DNA of 64,000 nt from Ilex aquifolium (taxonomy: Eukaryota > Streptophyta > Magnoliopsida > Aquifoliales > Aquifoliaceae). Made by a program: the position numbers and the translations under genes. This document shows, one piece after another, positions 1 through 10,017 of this stretch (position 1 is its first letter; the number at the start of each line of letters is the position of its first letter). The stretch is from assembly GCA_951799425.1 (NCBI GenBank), contig OX637391.1, positions 28,329,701 to 28,393,700 of the forward strand, in the 5' to 3' direction. The notes beneath the pieces were generated by a model. The model made no database searches. It saw only the letters and a list, made by a program, of their open reading frames with translations, and was not told the origin of the DNA.

Positions 1-340
1 CAAGGGTAGAATCAATAACAAACGAATATCGAATTTAGATACCAAGAACAAATGGATCATTAAGCTTAGGAAATTAAGGACAAGGAAACAATCAAGTCTC
101 GAGATCAATAACAACGGATATCAAGCTTGGAATCAGAGATAAAGTAACAATCATATATTGGAATCGATAACAAACGACTATCAAGGTTTGAAATCAATGA
201 CAAATGCAAGATAAAGAGAAAACACCTCTCCCTTGAAAACTAGGATTTCAAGGGCATCCCAAAAGGATTTGGTGGTCACCCACCCATAACATAGCTTAGA
301 ACAAATAATATTTAAGTTCGGGAATCAAGAGCAAAGGAGA
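1..340 (-). repeat. degenerate ~30-bp tandem repeat array in Tekay-A
   Basis: Read on the minus strand, the unit is roughly CTTGATTTCAAGCTTGATA followed by a T-rich spacer, repeating about every 30 bp with much divergence. The same array appears in Tekay-C (44880-45900) and Tekay-D (54190-55020). Towards 200-420 it runs into sequence related to the leader part of Tekay LTRs, with an AAACCCTAG motif present twice about 120 bp apart. No coding content. Confidence 0.75.
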
Positions 341-639
341 AATCAAGAGAAAAACACATCTCCTTTGTAAACTAGGGTTTGAAGGCATAAGAAAAGATTT
401 AGGGTTTACCCAACCATAATATATTTGAGAACAAGGTAGTGTTATCCAGAATGGCAAGACATGATGATTCCCTAGCAAGTAGATATAAATTAGAGTCAAA
501 GATTACATATAAATAAACCCTACTGGTATCCCCTTGTTTTCCCGTAGGCAAGTTAACATATACAGTAAGTTCTATTTCCTCGAAACTCAATCTCAATTCC
601 ACAGCGTACACAATACGTAGAAAAGAATAAGTCGCATAG

Positions 640-1190
640 GAATCAAATATAATTCGGGCCCAAAAATTGTAGAGAAGAGCAATACCTTCCACCACGGCGT
701 TGGAGGCATCTTCCTCCGGTTGAGTCAAAGCAAAAACCCTTCCTTGATTGGCGCCGCCGGGGGCTTGAGCTTGTAACGGTATCTGTGGTGGTAGTGACTG
801 TCGTAGCGGTGGCCTGTTTCCATTCACTCGCCAGTTGCTTGGTTGGTCTTGGTGGAAAGCAATGGACAATTATCATTGAAGTGCCCAACACCTCCACAGG
901 CAAAACATCGGCGTGCATCCGTGCCTACTCTCTCTGGTACGCCTCCCGCTCCTCGAGCTATCTGAGGTCTCTGCTGTTCTGGCCTTTGTAGAGGTAGCTG
1001 GTTTGCTGGTACTTGCTCGGTTGCTTATTTGGTCCTTGGGGGAAACAAGGGGCATCTATGTTTGAAGTGCCCATACTCTCCGCATGCAAAGCATTGGCGC
1101 GGGTCAGTGCTTGTTCTATTCTGAGTCACTTCATCTCCTCGAGCTGTCAGAAGTCTCTGTCCACCTGCCTGGTCTGGACTTCGGTATGGT
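640..1190 (-). pseudogene. Tekay-A gag, zinc-knuckle part (fossil)
   Basis: Minus-strand remnant of the C-terminal half of gag, the RNA-packaging nucleocapsid part. A CX2CX4HX4C zinc knuckle is visible (CFACGEYGHFKHRC, near 1040-1100). A second knuckle-like block lies about 170 bp further on in a related frame (near 865-915), followed by a Pro/Gln-rich stretch. The same two-knuckle layout is seen in Tekay-C at 44090-44330. It is separated from the N-terminal part of gag by the inserted solo LTR. Broken; not a functional gene. Confidence 0.75.
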
Positions 1191-1195
1191 GCTGC

Positions 1196-3093
1196 TGATG
1201 AGCGCATAATATTGCATATTTGAAGGGCTCATTACATGCATTATAACTCAACTTTTGCATTTAAATATTTAGTGTTAGCCAAAATTGTCAATAATGTTGA
1301 TATTTTGATGTTGCATGTTTTTATACCTTAAATCATGTATTTTATAACCTTGCAACTATGATGGATGTGTGGTGAAGGAATAGACACAATACATGAAGAA
1401 TTGGAGGCTTAAAAGTGAAGAAATCAATAAGGCATTGGTGCTTGGGAACAAGGGCATCAACAGCCACATCATTTGGAAGCACTTCCTTGGTTTTCCTCCA
1501 TTTTGGCCATGATCTACTCAGAATCAGGAAAAGTTCAAAACATGAAAGTTGTAGATCTGGATGTCTTCTATATTTTTTCGAAATTTCAGCTCAATCGGAT
1601 GGTTGGATCAAAAGTTATGCCAATTCTACGACAACTGGTCCAGAGCAGACAACTACCGGAAATACCTACCGGTAGTTAGCACTCCAGTAGCAAATGACTA
1701 CCGGTAGTTATCACTCCAGTAGCTAATAACTACCGGTAGTCACTACCGGTAGGTCGTCCAGAAGTGCCCAGAACGACTTCTTTCTTGCTCCACTTGCTTG
1801 GGGGTCCCACCTACACTTCTCCCACGCCTAGCCTGACATTTTATCCCTACAACCATGCCTCCCTTACACAAATGGAAGACTTTGGAGGCTTGGCATTGAA
1901 TGAAGAGGAGAGAGAAGTGGGCTGCCATATGGGGTTGCAGGCTAGCCTGTCGAGACTCATCAACTCAGCCCCCTCTTGATGGGAGGCTTTGCACACACCT
2001 TGGGGGGACCACCATGCACGAAAATGCATGTCTCTACACTCCATACATTCAGCATTACACATTGTATGGGGTGGCTACCTAAGCTTAGAATGCTCCAAGG
2101 AAGAAGACAATGAATAGTGCTAGAAATTTATGTTTTTGCATTCTCTTCTCCATTTCAAGTGTAGTAAGCTTTTAGATATCATGTAATCTTTATTTCTTGC
2201 ACTTTAATCTTATTTATTTCAAGTCTATTGCAAGTTTAGTTTCATACTCTTGAATCTACCATTGTTGTATTAAGTTTTTATTCATTTCAAGCTTAAAATG
2301 TGTATTTCATATTTGTCTTCTTAGTTTAAGTTTTATTGTTTCAAGTTAAGTTTCATGCTTTAAATCTTCATTTCTCTTCCATGTCCATCTACATTATGCT
2401 TGTCTTGCATTTTTAATATGAGTAGCTAGGATTTAAGTTGGTTAATCCAAGGGAAAATTCCTCTTGGGAATACCATTTTCAACTCTTCTTCATTCCTCCC
2501 TTTAGAGTCAAATGGTTCGGTTTGACGGGGTTGAGAGTGGATGAGTTGGTGAGCCTTTGATATTCCGTAGGCCTAGTCACGGTTTATGCTTAGATACTCA
2601 CCAATCTCGTCCCTAGCTTCCCCCGAATCAATCGTTCATTCATGCTCAATCGGAGGAAGGCTTTGAGTTGATTTGGTATTCCCATTGGAATGAACCCTTT
2701 GGATTAGCCAACACTTGCTTTATTTGCATTTTCATTTACAAACCAAACACAAAACTCAAACAAAAGATTTTACATTTTCTTTTCACTTTTGCAAAATCAC
2801 TTTCACAAAACTCCCTTTCCTTCCCTGAGGAGACGACCTTGGAATACTCTTCCAAGTAAAACACCGACAACGAAAGACTCCTTGTGATTGGGGAGCACTT
2901 TTGTTCACCACACACGCATTTCATTTCATACATTTTGTTCATCACATTTCCATTCACATCCATTTTGTTGTTGTTTCCTATCTTTTTGCATCATCCGGAG
3001 GGAGAGTGACACTCCCCCATTCCTATAAGCTATACACATAGTTGAGGGTGATGTTAAGCGGTTAGGAAACAACACCGCATTACTTACCAATCA
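1196..3093 (+). mobile_element. solo LTR, LARD/Athila-type family (copy 1)
   Basis: 1898 bp, starting TGATGAGCGCATAATATTGC and ending ACCAATCA (TG...CA), flanked by the direct repeat GCTGC at 1191-1195 and 3094-3098. It interrupts gag of Tekay-A. It is a sister of the solo LTR 38181-40015 (same first 60 bp and same 3' half) and more distantly related to the LARD LTRs at 16036 and 19157 through the 3' half. No internal region, so it is the product of LTR-LTR recombination. It carries four CTACCGGTAG palindromes. Confidence 0.93.
1666..1752 (+). promoter_or_regulatory. palindrome array, CTACCGGTAG class, in solo LTR 1
   Basis: Perfect palindromes CTACCGGTAG at 1666-1675, 1698-1707, 1730-1739 and 1743-1752, with a half-matching copy near 1652. 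The first three are spaced 32 bp apart and separated by CACTCCAGTAG-like text. No clear TATAAAT box was seen downstream, unlike in the Tekay LTRs. The same class occurs in the Tekay-type solo LTR at 29498-29647. Function is inferred only from position. Confidence 0.8.
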
Positions 3094-3883
3094 GCTGCTC
3101 GCTGCACTCCACTGGTGCTAGGGTCCGTCCTGATCGGACCTCCTTTCGCGAAGCTCTGTCGCCGCTGGCTGTCCTCTATATCTCTCTCCACTAATGCAGC
3201 TCGGTCAACTAGGTCCCCATACTCCCGGATCTTGAGAGCCACCAGCTTCTCCCGGATAGCAGGCCTCAAGCCCTGCTGGCCTCAGTAGATATAAACTCTG
3301 TAGCATAACGGGATAGCTCATCGAAACTCCTCTCGTACTCGGTCACCGTCATGCTGCCCTGTCGGAGAGCAAGGAAATCGGCCTTCATTCTGTCTCTTAC
3401 TGATTCTGGAAAGTACTTGTCTTGGAAAATTTGGTCAAATTCCTCCCAAGTGAGTGCATCCGTGGTCCTCCTTCTTTTTACTGAGTCCCACCAATGGTCG
3501 GCCTCCCCCTCGAATAGATAAGTCGCCAAGCCGACCCGAAGATCCTCGGCTATCCCCATGCCATCACATATCTTCTTCACTCGACGGATCCATTTATCCG
3601 CATCCAAGGGGTTAGAGCTCCCTTGGAAAGTAGGCGGGTGTTGCCTCAGAAACTCTCGGAGAACTACCATTCTCCTATTCTCCTCTCTGTTGCCCGGTAC
3701 TTGGGCTAGTGGATGAGCCCCACCGTTATGGTTGTTCCCATTCTAGTGTTGTACCAGAGTGGTGAGCTCCCTCAAACACTGATAGATGCCATTAATTGCA
3801 TCGGGAGGTGGTGGCGGTGGTGGGTTTGTTTGACCTCCATTACCACGACCACGCCCTCGTCCACGTACACGTTCACCGTCCAT
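3094..3883 (-). pseudogene. Tekay-A gag, N-terminal and capsid part (fossil)
   Basis: Starts at the ATG near 3880 with an Arg-Gly rich stretch (RGRGRGRGNGG) and then a Pro-rich linker. The capsid-like part follows, with FLRQHPPTFQGSSNPLDADK, a WW-containing block (EADHWWDSVKRR) and FDQIFQDKYFPESVRDRMK, all typical of plant Ty3/gypsy gag (retrotrans_gag domain). It lies just downstream of the primer site, as expected. The solo LTR interrupts its far end. Broken fossil. Confidence 0.85.
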
Positions 3884-4057
3884 CCTGCACATCAATTTAC
3901 AATTTAGTTCCTCGATGTGCAAGACATCCTAGGTATCACTTTAGTCTATAACACAAGACGGGTGTGAAATCTAACTCAAACCCTTTTATTCAACTTAGTC
4001 CTAAGGCTCTAGTAGTAATCCATAACCTACAGCTCCCATGTAAGACCTAAAGCCTAA

Positions 4058-4069
4058 GCTCTGATACCA
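4058..4069 (-). other. primer-binding site, tRNA-Met type (Tekay-A)
   Basis: Minus-strand TGGTATCAGAGC, four bases inside the 5' LTR end at 4074. It is complementary to the 3' end of initiator tRNA-Met, the usual primer of plant chromoviruses. Confidence 0.9.
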
Positions 4070-4073
4070 ACTT

Positions 4074-6268
4074 TGTAACGCCCCAAAACACACCCTGGAC
4101 GACATTACATTCTAAAACCATTTACATAATGAGAGCACTAAGATAATCCATCAATAAGAAAAATTTTCCATTCATCATCCATAGAATTTACAATATCATC
4201 CCAAAAGAATAAGCCAAGCTATGACCACAATATCAAAAGAATATGCCAAACTATGACATTTACATCTCAAAGGATCAAACGTAACTTAGCAACGGAATAA
4301 CAAAAGAAAACTAAACTTCACATGATTTCAAAATAAATTCTCAAGTCTAGTGTAAAAGAAGCTATGTCTCTACAGGTCCACCTCGAGATCTAGATTCCCC
4401 TCAGGTGGGGCCTCCCAATACCCCGGCTCGTCAACTCCGAGATTCTCCTCTAGCACCAAATCTGAAAATGTTTAACTGTAGGGGGTGAGCACTAAGCTCT
4501 GTAGCAACATTCCTCCCAAACTGGAACAAGGTTTATAAAAGCATATAAAATGGCCGGTCTCATTTCACAAATAGCATATATAATCTTTGAAGTAAAACAG
4601 AGACATTTTAGAATGGATCTCAAGTTTAAGTAACAACAGTAATTTAAATGAACAGTAAAAGAAACCAAGATCCAACACATATCCATTTCCCAAAATATAA
4701 ACCATTTTCCCACAAGACCTTGTGGAATCTCATACTCCCACAAGTGCTTGTAGGTAACCATTTTCCACAATAATCCAATAATCCATAACTTGAATATCCC
4801 ACAATCATATGTATATGTATCTCAAACATGATGTGAGACAAACCCCAGGAATCAACACATTGAGTAATATCTAGCCCACACACACCCACACAAATCTTAT
4901 TAAAGATATCCATCCTTTAGGAAGGGCGTATGCCATACCAATGGCAGTGACGTATTCAACCCAGGTATTAGTATACTAACCCTCTGACACGGCACCCGTG
5001 AGCAATAGCGGTTTAGTCTTACCAAAGCACTAACCCCACTACGAGTGGTAGGAAAAATGCCAACCCACACGGAGCAAGCAACACGCCTACCCACTCTACG
5101 ATATCTCGTCAAAGGCCACCCATGGTCATCCCACACTCATAAGAGATACAATACCAAACCCAATTTCACAATTTACAAGTATATCTTAAAAACCCCCAAA
5201 TTTATCACATGACAATTTCAATAAACAATTACAAAAATACAAGAGATCACCACAACATCATTTTATTACTCAACACCAAGCACTATGATTTCAAAATCAA
5301 TAATAAAGGAAGAATTTAAGAAGAAAACCATCACTCTCCAATAACTAGGGTTTTGAAACACAAAAAAAGATTTCATGGATATTCAACCCTAACTTTGTTA
5401 AAAACATGTAATCTTTGCCCAAAAGACTAAGAAATGATGATTTCATATCATATATATAACATTTAGAGCAAAACATACTTATATACATAAGTCCTAACCT
5501 CAATGTAAGAGAAAGAGAAGAAATCCCCTACCTTTCTTCTTCCTATGTGTTCTTGAAAACTTGAAGTTTTGATCTTCTTCAAGGTGCAAATCCTCATTTG
5601 ATCTTGTGTTTTCCCCTTCTTTCCTCCTCTCTAAGTCTTCCTAGGGTTTGAAATGTTGAAATGGGACTAATGGAGGCGTCCTTATGTATTTATAGGGTGA
5701 GAAATGGCCTCCTGTGCGCGATTCTGAAACCCAGAATTCGCAAGTCACGTTCGAACGTCATTGGCGTTCGAACGTTCGTCACTCCCAGTACTTTTGTTTT
5801 TCCATCAGAAAAGAGTACTGGAACGTACTTTCGTTCGAACGTTTATTCACGTTCGAACGTCGATTCACGTTCGAACGGAATTCCTGTTTCTACTGAAACT
5901 TCCAGTGAAGGTTTGGCCTATTTAGAGATTAATTTGGAAATTTTTCGTGAAATACTCTTTTGTAGCCCTAGAAGTATTCTATCTACTGTTAAAATTTCAG
6001 AGCCAACGGAAATTAGAATAAAAAGTTATGATCAAAATATTAGGAAGTGTCCAAAATCCTTTCTACCCAAGTTTTCTCTTAAATGTGCTTTCATTCCGAA
6101 AATCTTCCTAGCTTCTAATACATACCCTATGACACCGCCTAACTTTTTTATTGCTACTTTTCCAATCTACCAAATTCAAACACACATCACTACGCATATC
6201 CCCATTTTTACAACATTTGTTTACTATATATCTATATACATATATAAAAGAAAATGCGGGGTGTTACA
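4074..6268 (-). repeat. 5' LTR of Tekay-A
   Basis: 2195 bp. On the minus strand it starts TGTAACACCCCGCATTTTC and ends GGGGCGTTACA, giving an extended, near-11-bp inverted repeat at its ends. It contains a palindrome array and TATA box (5688-5878). A 78-codon open frame (4900-5136) recurs in the LTRs at 28648-28884, 42618-42854 and 47793-48029. It is closely related to the LTRs of Tekay-C. Confidence 0.93.
5688..5878 (-). promoter_or_regulatory. LTR promoter module: five CGTTCGAACG palindromes plus TATA
   Basis: Palindromes (core CGTTCGAACG, often extended to ACGTTCGAACGT) start at about 5748, 5765, 5832, 5850 and 5868, with 17-18 bp periods inside each cluster. Between the clusters lie CCAGTACT (5785-5792) and its inverse AGTACTGG (5814-5821). 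A minus-strand TATAAAT box is at 5688-5694, 52 bp from the nearest palindrome. Transcription would run towards 4074. TATA placement is ordinary for an LTR; a role for the palindromes is inference. Confidence 0.85.
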
Positions 6269-7550
6269 ATGAATATAACACGCAACATTAAATCAAAAAC
6301 ACTAAAAACTATATTGCAACCCTATGTAATGGAAAAGTTCATTAACACCCAAATTAACATGAAAAACTTTCACAATTACATTTGCAGTCCCTAGCTACTT
6401 TTGTAGCCCCGAATTGAGTGTAATACTAATCAAATCAAAAATCTCAAACCGTTCAAGCCTTGTATTCACAATACTTCATCCACGCCACCACAATCAAAAA
6501 CTCCACCACCGCACCTTCTATGTACAATGTCACCCTGCAAAATAGTTGTTATTTCAAACTTAAAGTCAAGTAACTCTTCATACGATGACTAATCAAAAAA
6601 TAAAAAAAAACTCAGTGCGTTGATGGACTACAATCGTGCGATGATGGAACTTCAAAAAAACCCAAACAAACCCAAACCATAACATTAAATCAAATACCAC
6701 TAAAAATTATAATATTCAATCAAAACACTACAATCCAATGAAAAAACCCAAATTTGAAATGTGACAAACACGATGTTATGAAAAACCTCAATTTGAGAAA
6801 GAACAAATTTTGCATAAAACAAAACAAAACAATAAAATTGAAATTAACTTCTAATAAAACAAAACAATAAAATTGTTATCGAATGAAATTGATGCTTCCT
6901 TCCTTATCAAGGTCACCGACAATACATTAACTATTGCATCCTTTCTCTAGGACCCATAACTCGTGTCCCCCCTTTCCCACTGTAAAATGCACTGTGTTGA
7001 TGGACTCATCAACCTTCAAAACACACACCTATCCTCCTCTTAATCAAGTAGTATTGTAAACCCTTAAAGCTTAACACCAAAGAAATTAAACTATGAAAAT
7101 CAAGAATCAAAAGTGTGCATATTGTTCATTCAATCCAAATAACCATGTTTCCATGAGAAATTTCATCAAAATAACCATGTGCATAACCAAAGATGTAGCA
7201 TTTGTTCAGTACATAATCGAAAGCAATTCCATGCTAGAAAACACCATTCCAAATTACACAAACAATGAATGAATTATCACAATGCCATAAATTGCCAACT
7301 AACAAAAGTGGCAGAAACAAAAACTTCATTAAGCAAACCTCATGGCGTAAACAAAAACCTCATTAGACTTTACTTGTGATACAATAAACTTTAATTTAGG
7401 TAGTCTTATATTAAGAAAAAATTGCAATTGAATAAGAGTGAGATGCTCAATCAAAAGGCATTGATTGTAACTATGTAAAAGTAGTCAACCGATTATATTT
7501 ACACAATTTTATAAGCAAAAAATTTGCTTAGAGTTCAAGAATTCACTAAC

Positions 7551-7637
7551 CACAACAAAGCTTGAAAGTGCAAGGTTCATCTCTGTTTCTCGTTGAAGTA
7601 AACTTGGCTCCATCAAGCAACATGGGTACCTAGTGAA
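7551..7637 (-). pseudogene. FKBP-type peptidyl-prolyl isomerase exon fragment
   Basis: An exon-like block preceded by a good acceptor (TTTTCCAG) and followed by a GT donor. In one frame it reads MLLDGAKFTSTRNRDEP followed by CTFKL. This matches the FK506-binding core of plant multi-domain FKBPs (usual form TLLDGTKFDSSRDRG-PFKF). The preceding VHYTG motif is only partly kept: the bases before MLLDG are disturbed, giving a stop in that frame. The block is 87 nt, whereas a full FKBP domain needs about 330 nt over several exons, and no other FKBP exon was found. FKBPs catalyse proline cis-trans isomerisation and act as co-chaperones. This is a relic, possibly captured by a transposon. Confidence 0.72.
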
Positions 7638-8551
7638 CTGGAAAACACAATGATGAAAATTATAGGTAAGACCAAAACAAAAAAGATTATCCCTTGAGAA
7701 CACATTTAAGCCAAACCAAAAAAAAAAAAAAAAAGCTTTAGCTATCAATATCACAAAAAAATACACCACATGAAACTCATTCACTATTCCGATATTGAAA
7801 CAAAATCAAAGAGCTGAAAAAAAAATATACGAAAAAGTAAATTTATAAAATAATATCAGTTCAAAGACTAAAACATCAGAGTTCTCAGTTTATTTAGCAA
7901 AAGGATGATCTCCCTGATTCTCTAGCAGGCTGAGCTAGCTCCCATCATGAAAGACAATAAGAGTCAAATTCTCTCGTCCATATTGTTCAAGTTGAAGGTA
8001 AGGAAATGAAATTAGTCCTTGGTTTAAGATAGCTTTAACTAGATTGCAAATAAACAATCCATACTGTCCAACCTCTAGTTTATTAGGATACATTAAACTA
8101 AATAAACAGTTACTTTTTAACCATCCTTGGTCCCGGTATAAAAGTAGACCATGACCCATGTTTATCATGAATGGATTAAAATATTAACAACATTGATTAA
8201 TACACTATTTATTTAATATTACAGCTGTAAGTTGAATTCTAAACTTATAAAAGTATAACAACAATCAAGATTGATTTAATTTTCATATACTTTGATCAAA
8301 TGATATAAAATTCATTCCATTTTTTTTTTCTCAAAAATATTAACTCATCTAACACATTTCCCAATGATAATCAACTCCACTAATCCACATATCTCTCTCT
8401 CCCCTGTTGCTTATTTTTTCTCTGTTCACTTTCATTATGAATTGCATAATTAAAAAAAATTGATTTTTTGTATTATAAAGTGTTTTCAAGCATGGAGTAA
8501 TTTATATTTGCTATATATAACTACTAAATAGTGAATGGGAGAGATCATACC

Positions 8552-8806
8552 AACTCATCAACATAACGGAAATGTACGGAGACACAACACTTGTTATTCT
8601 CCACCTTTAACACCCAAAGTAGATTTGGTTGTCCCCAACAAAGCTTGGTACACCTGGAAGCTGATATTTTAGAGAATACTATTTTAGATTTGCAAATGTA
8701 AAATGTATTTATTTTAATTGACTCAATAAGATGAAGAGTGAAGAATAACCTCATCGATCATGGGAAGGAATTCACCGGCTGGTTGAAAGAGCATAGCTTG
8801 GGTATC
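8552..8806 (-). pseudogene. trehalose-6-phosphate phosphatase fragment, two exons
   Basis: Exon 8750-8806 (57 nt, phase 0, acceptor TCAG, GT donor) reads DTQAMLFQPAGEFLPMIDE. Exon 8552-8653 starts VYQALLGTTKSTLGV after TTCCAG and ends KVENNKCCVSVHFRYVDEL before GTATG. Joined by the 96-nt intron, this is the plant TPP segment that reads FQPA.EFLPMIDEVY..L...TKS.PGAKVENNKFCVSVHFR.VDE, in the HAD-superfamily phosphatase that makes trehalose from trehalose-6-phosphate. One extra A in the second exon, between the V of STLGV and KVENN, shifts the frame, so this is a pseudogene. The catalytic DxDx(T/V) exon upstream and the GDD-type exon downstream were not found. Introns are retained, so it did not come through an mRNA copy. 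Confidence 0.85.
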
Positions 8807-9231
8807 CTGAGAATCTATACTATGAAACATGACAATCTAAGGGGAGTAATCTAAGGCAAGAGAACTATTTTAGAAGGCAATTCAGAGTAAAGAAAGGGTA
8901 AAGATAGTCTGTATGAAACTAATACTCCAACTTGGTTTCCAACAACACGAAAGGGGAAAATGCCAAAATTAGGGATAATGCAACAACTTGTTGAAAGAAG
9001 GTAGCCATATGCCCCCAAAATCTATATGCTTCTCTAATATACCATTCCAATAATTAAACAACCTATTTAAAACTTGTTTTGGATTCAGATAACATCTATA
9101 ATTTATTACCAAAATCCATATCACAAAGTTCTTGAGTTTGAATATCAAATCTGCTCACCTTTTGTCAACTGAATAACCAAGAAAGAGCAGCAGAGTACAA
9201 CTGCACTACAAATAAGATTTCAAGGAGTTAC

Positions 9232-9493
9232 CTTTGGACATCTTCTTTTGGCAAATTGGTAAAGCAAAGGCCACAATCCCCGCGCAGAAGTTGAACAAGA
9301 AATTTTTCAACAACATTAAAAAAAAAAATCTAATTGTGAATAAAACCTACGAAGAAAAAAAAATTGCAATATACAAGGAATATATACAACAACAATTCAT
9401 ACTTTCGAAATCTTGTGAAGACCTAGTCTGATTTCATCGGCAACAGATCGAACAATAGAAACCTGCATGACTTTGTTGGATCCCAGGAAAAAT
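9232..9493 (-). pseudogene. Mrt4 (mRNA turnover protein 4, P0-like ribosome assembly factor) fragment, two exons
   Basis: Exon 9403-9493 (91 nt) reads FFLGSNKVMQVSIVRSVADE and continues IRLGLHKISK, with a CAG acceptor and GTATGA donor. Exon about 9232-9290 reads LLRGDCGLCFTNLPKEDVQ before a GTAAC donor. Together they match the middle of plant Mrt4, a nucleolar homologue of acidic ribosomal protein P0 needed for 60S subunit assembly (FFLGSNKVMQ..., SKLLRGD.GL.FTN.PKEEV). The acceptor of the second exon appears mutated: the expected CAG before CTTCTGCG reads CAA. The N-terminal MPKSKRNK exon and C-terminal exons were not found. Introns are kept. It is a relic of a host gene, in the same orientation as the other two fragments. 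Confidence 0.85.
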
Positions 9494-10017
9494 CTGACAC
9501 CCCAAAAATATAGATGATTGTGTTACAAATCATATTAGTATACTGCAGATTGCTGTGGTTAGCCTACCAGAAGTTTCTACTGAAAATGCCCTCAAAACAA
9601 TGTTATAACTTGTAAAAGTGCATTTCCAATATGTTCATGGGAGAAAAGTGTAAAAGTCCATAGGAAATTTACAAATAGTTCATTGCAGTTAAAATTGCAG
9701 CTCAGTGTTTCCAGAAAAAACTATCCTATAAAGTTTCCCCAACCCAAATAGAGTTTTAAAGAAAAATCTATAAATGAATGAAAACTAAATCTCCCAGTAT
9801 ATAGCAATATAGGATAGTGCTAAATCCAAAGCCTTTTTTTCCAGTTCACAGCCTGAAGTGCGCATCTTCAGTACAAAAGTTCATCCTTCACTTCTCTTAA
9901 TATTAAGCCCTCTATAAGCAGGGCATGAAGTTTTTAAAAAGTGTGTAACTTTGTATATCCTACATTCACTATGAGCATATCCATCAGGATAGAAAAATGA
10001 ACAATCCACAATCTAAC

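Larger units (their letters stand above)
1..6268 (-). mobile_element. Tekay-A: partial Tekay/Del-type chromovirus (Ty3/gypsy)
   Basis: Minus-strand LTR retrotransposon entering from the left edge. Parts seen: 5' LTR 4074-6268, tRNA-Met primer site, gag with zinc knuckles, and a 30-bp repeat array. The LTR starts TGTAACACCCCGCATTTTC and ends GGGGCGTTACA, as in the other Tekay-type elements here. The flank after the LTR (6269-6273, ATGAA) should be one target duplication; its partner lies outside the window. A solo LTR (1196-3093) is inserted in gag. The coding part is broken in several places. Family assignment rests on LTR ends, primer site and relation to Tekay-C and D, whose chromodomain ends are visible. 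Pol is not in the window. Confidence 0.9.
6269..10017. other. AT-rich non-LTR segment with gene fragments
   Basis: The only long stretch without LTR elements. Its continuation after element B is 23028-23067. It holds minus-strand exon fragments of three unrelated plant genes: FKBP (7551-7637), trehalose-6-phosphate phosphatase (8552-8806) and Mrt4 (9232-9493). The rest (6269-7550, 7638-8551, 8807-9231, 9494-10017) is AT-rich with no long open frames. A short open stretch at about 6930-7040 (minus) and one near 6465-6545 are preceded by acceptor-like AG sites, but I did not recognise them. I found no convincing Helitron or MULE ends. Confidence 0.7.

Noticed and set aside
5747-5878. Heat-shock elements (TTCGAA read as HSE)
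   Set aside because: HSEs need nTTCnnGAAn units with two bases between TTC and GAA; here TTC and GAA abut, and the other classes (ACCGGT, TCCGGA) do not fit at all.
7935-8168. 77-codon minus frame in the gene-fragment region
   Set aside because: No recognisable family, no splice context, and no composition difference from the surrounding AT-rich DNA.
6269-10017. A complete Helitron
   Set aside because: No 5' TC start or 3' hairpin plus CTRR end could be identified; capture remains a hypothesis from the gene fragments alone.
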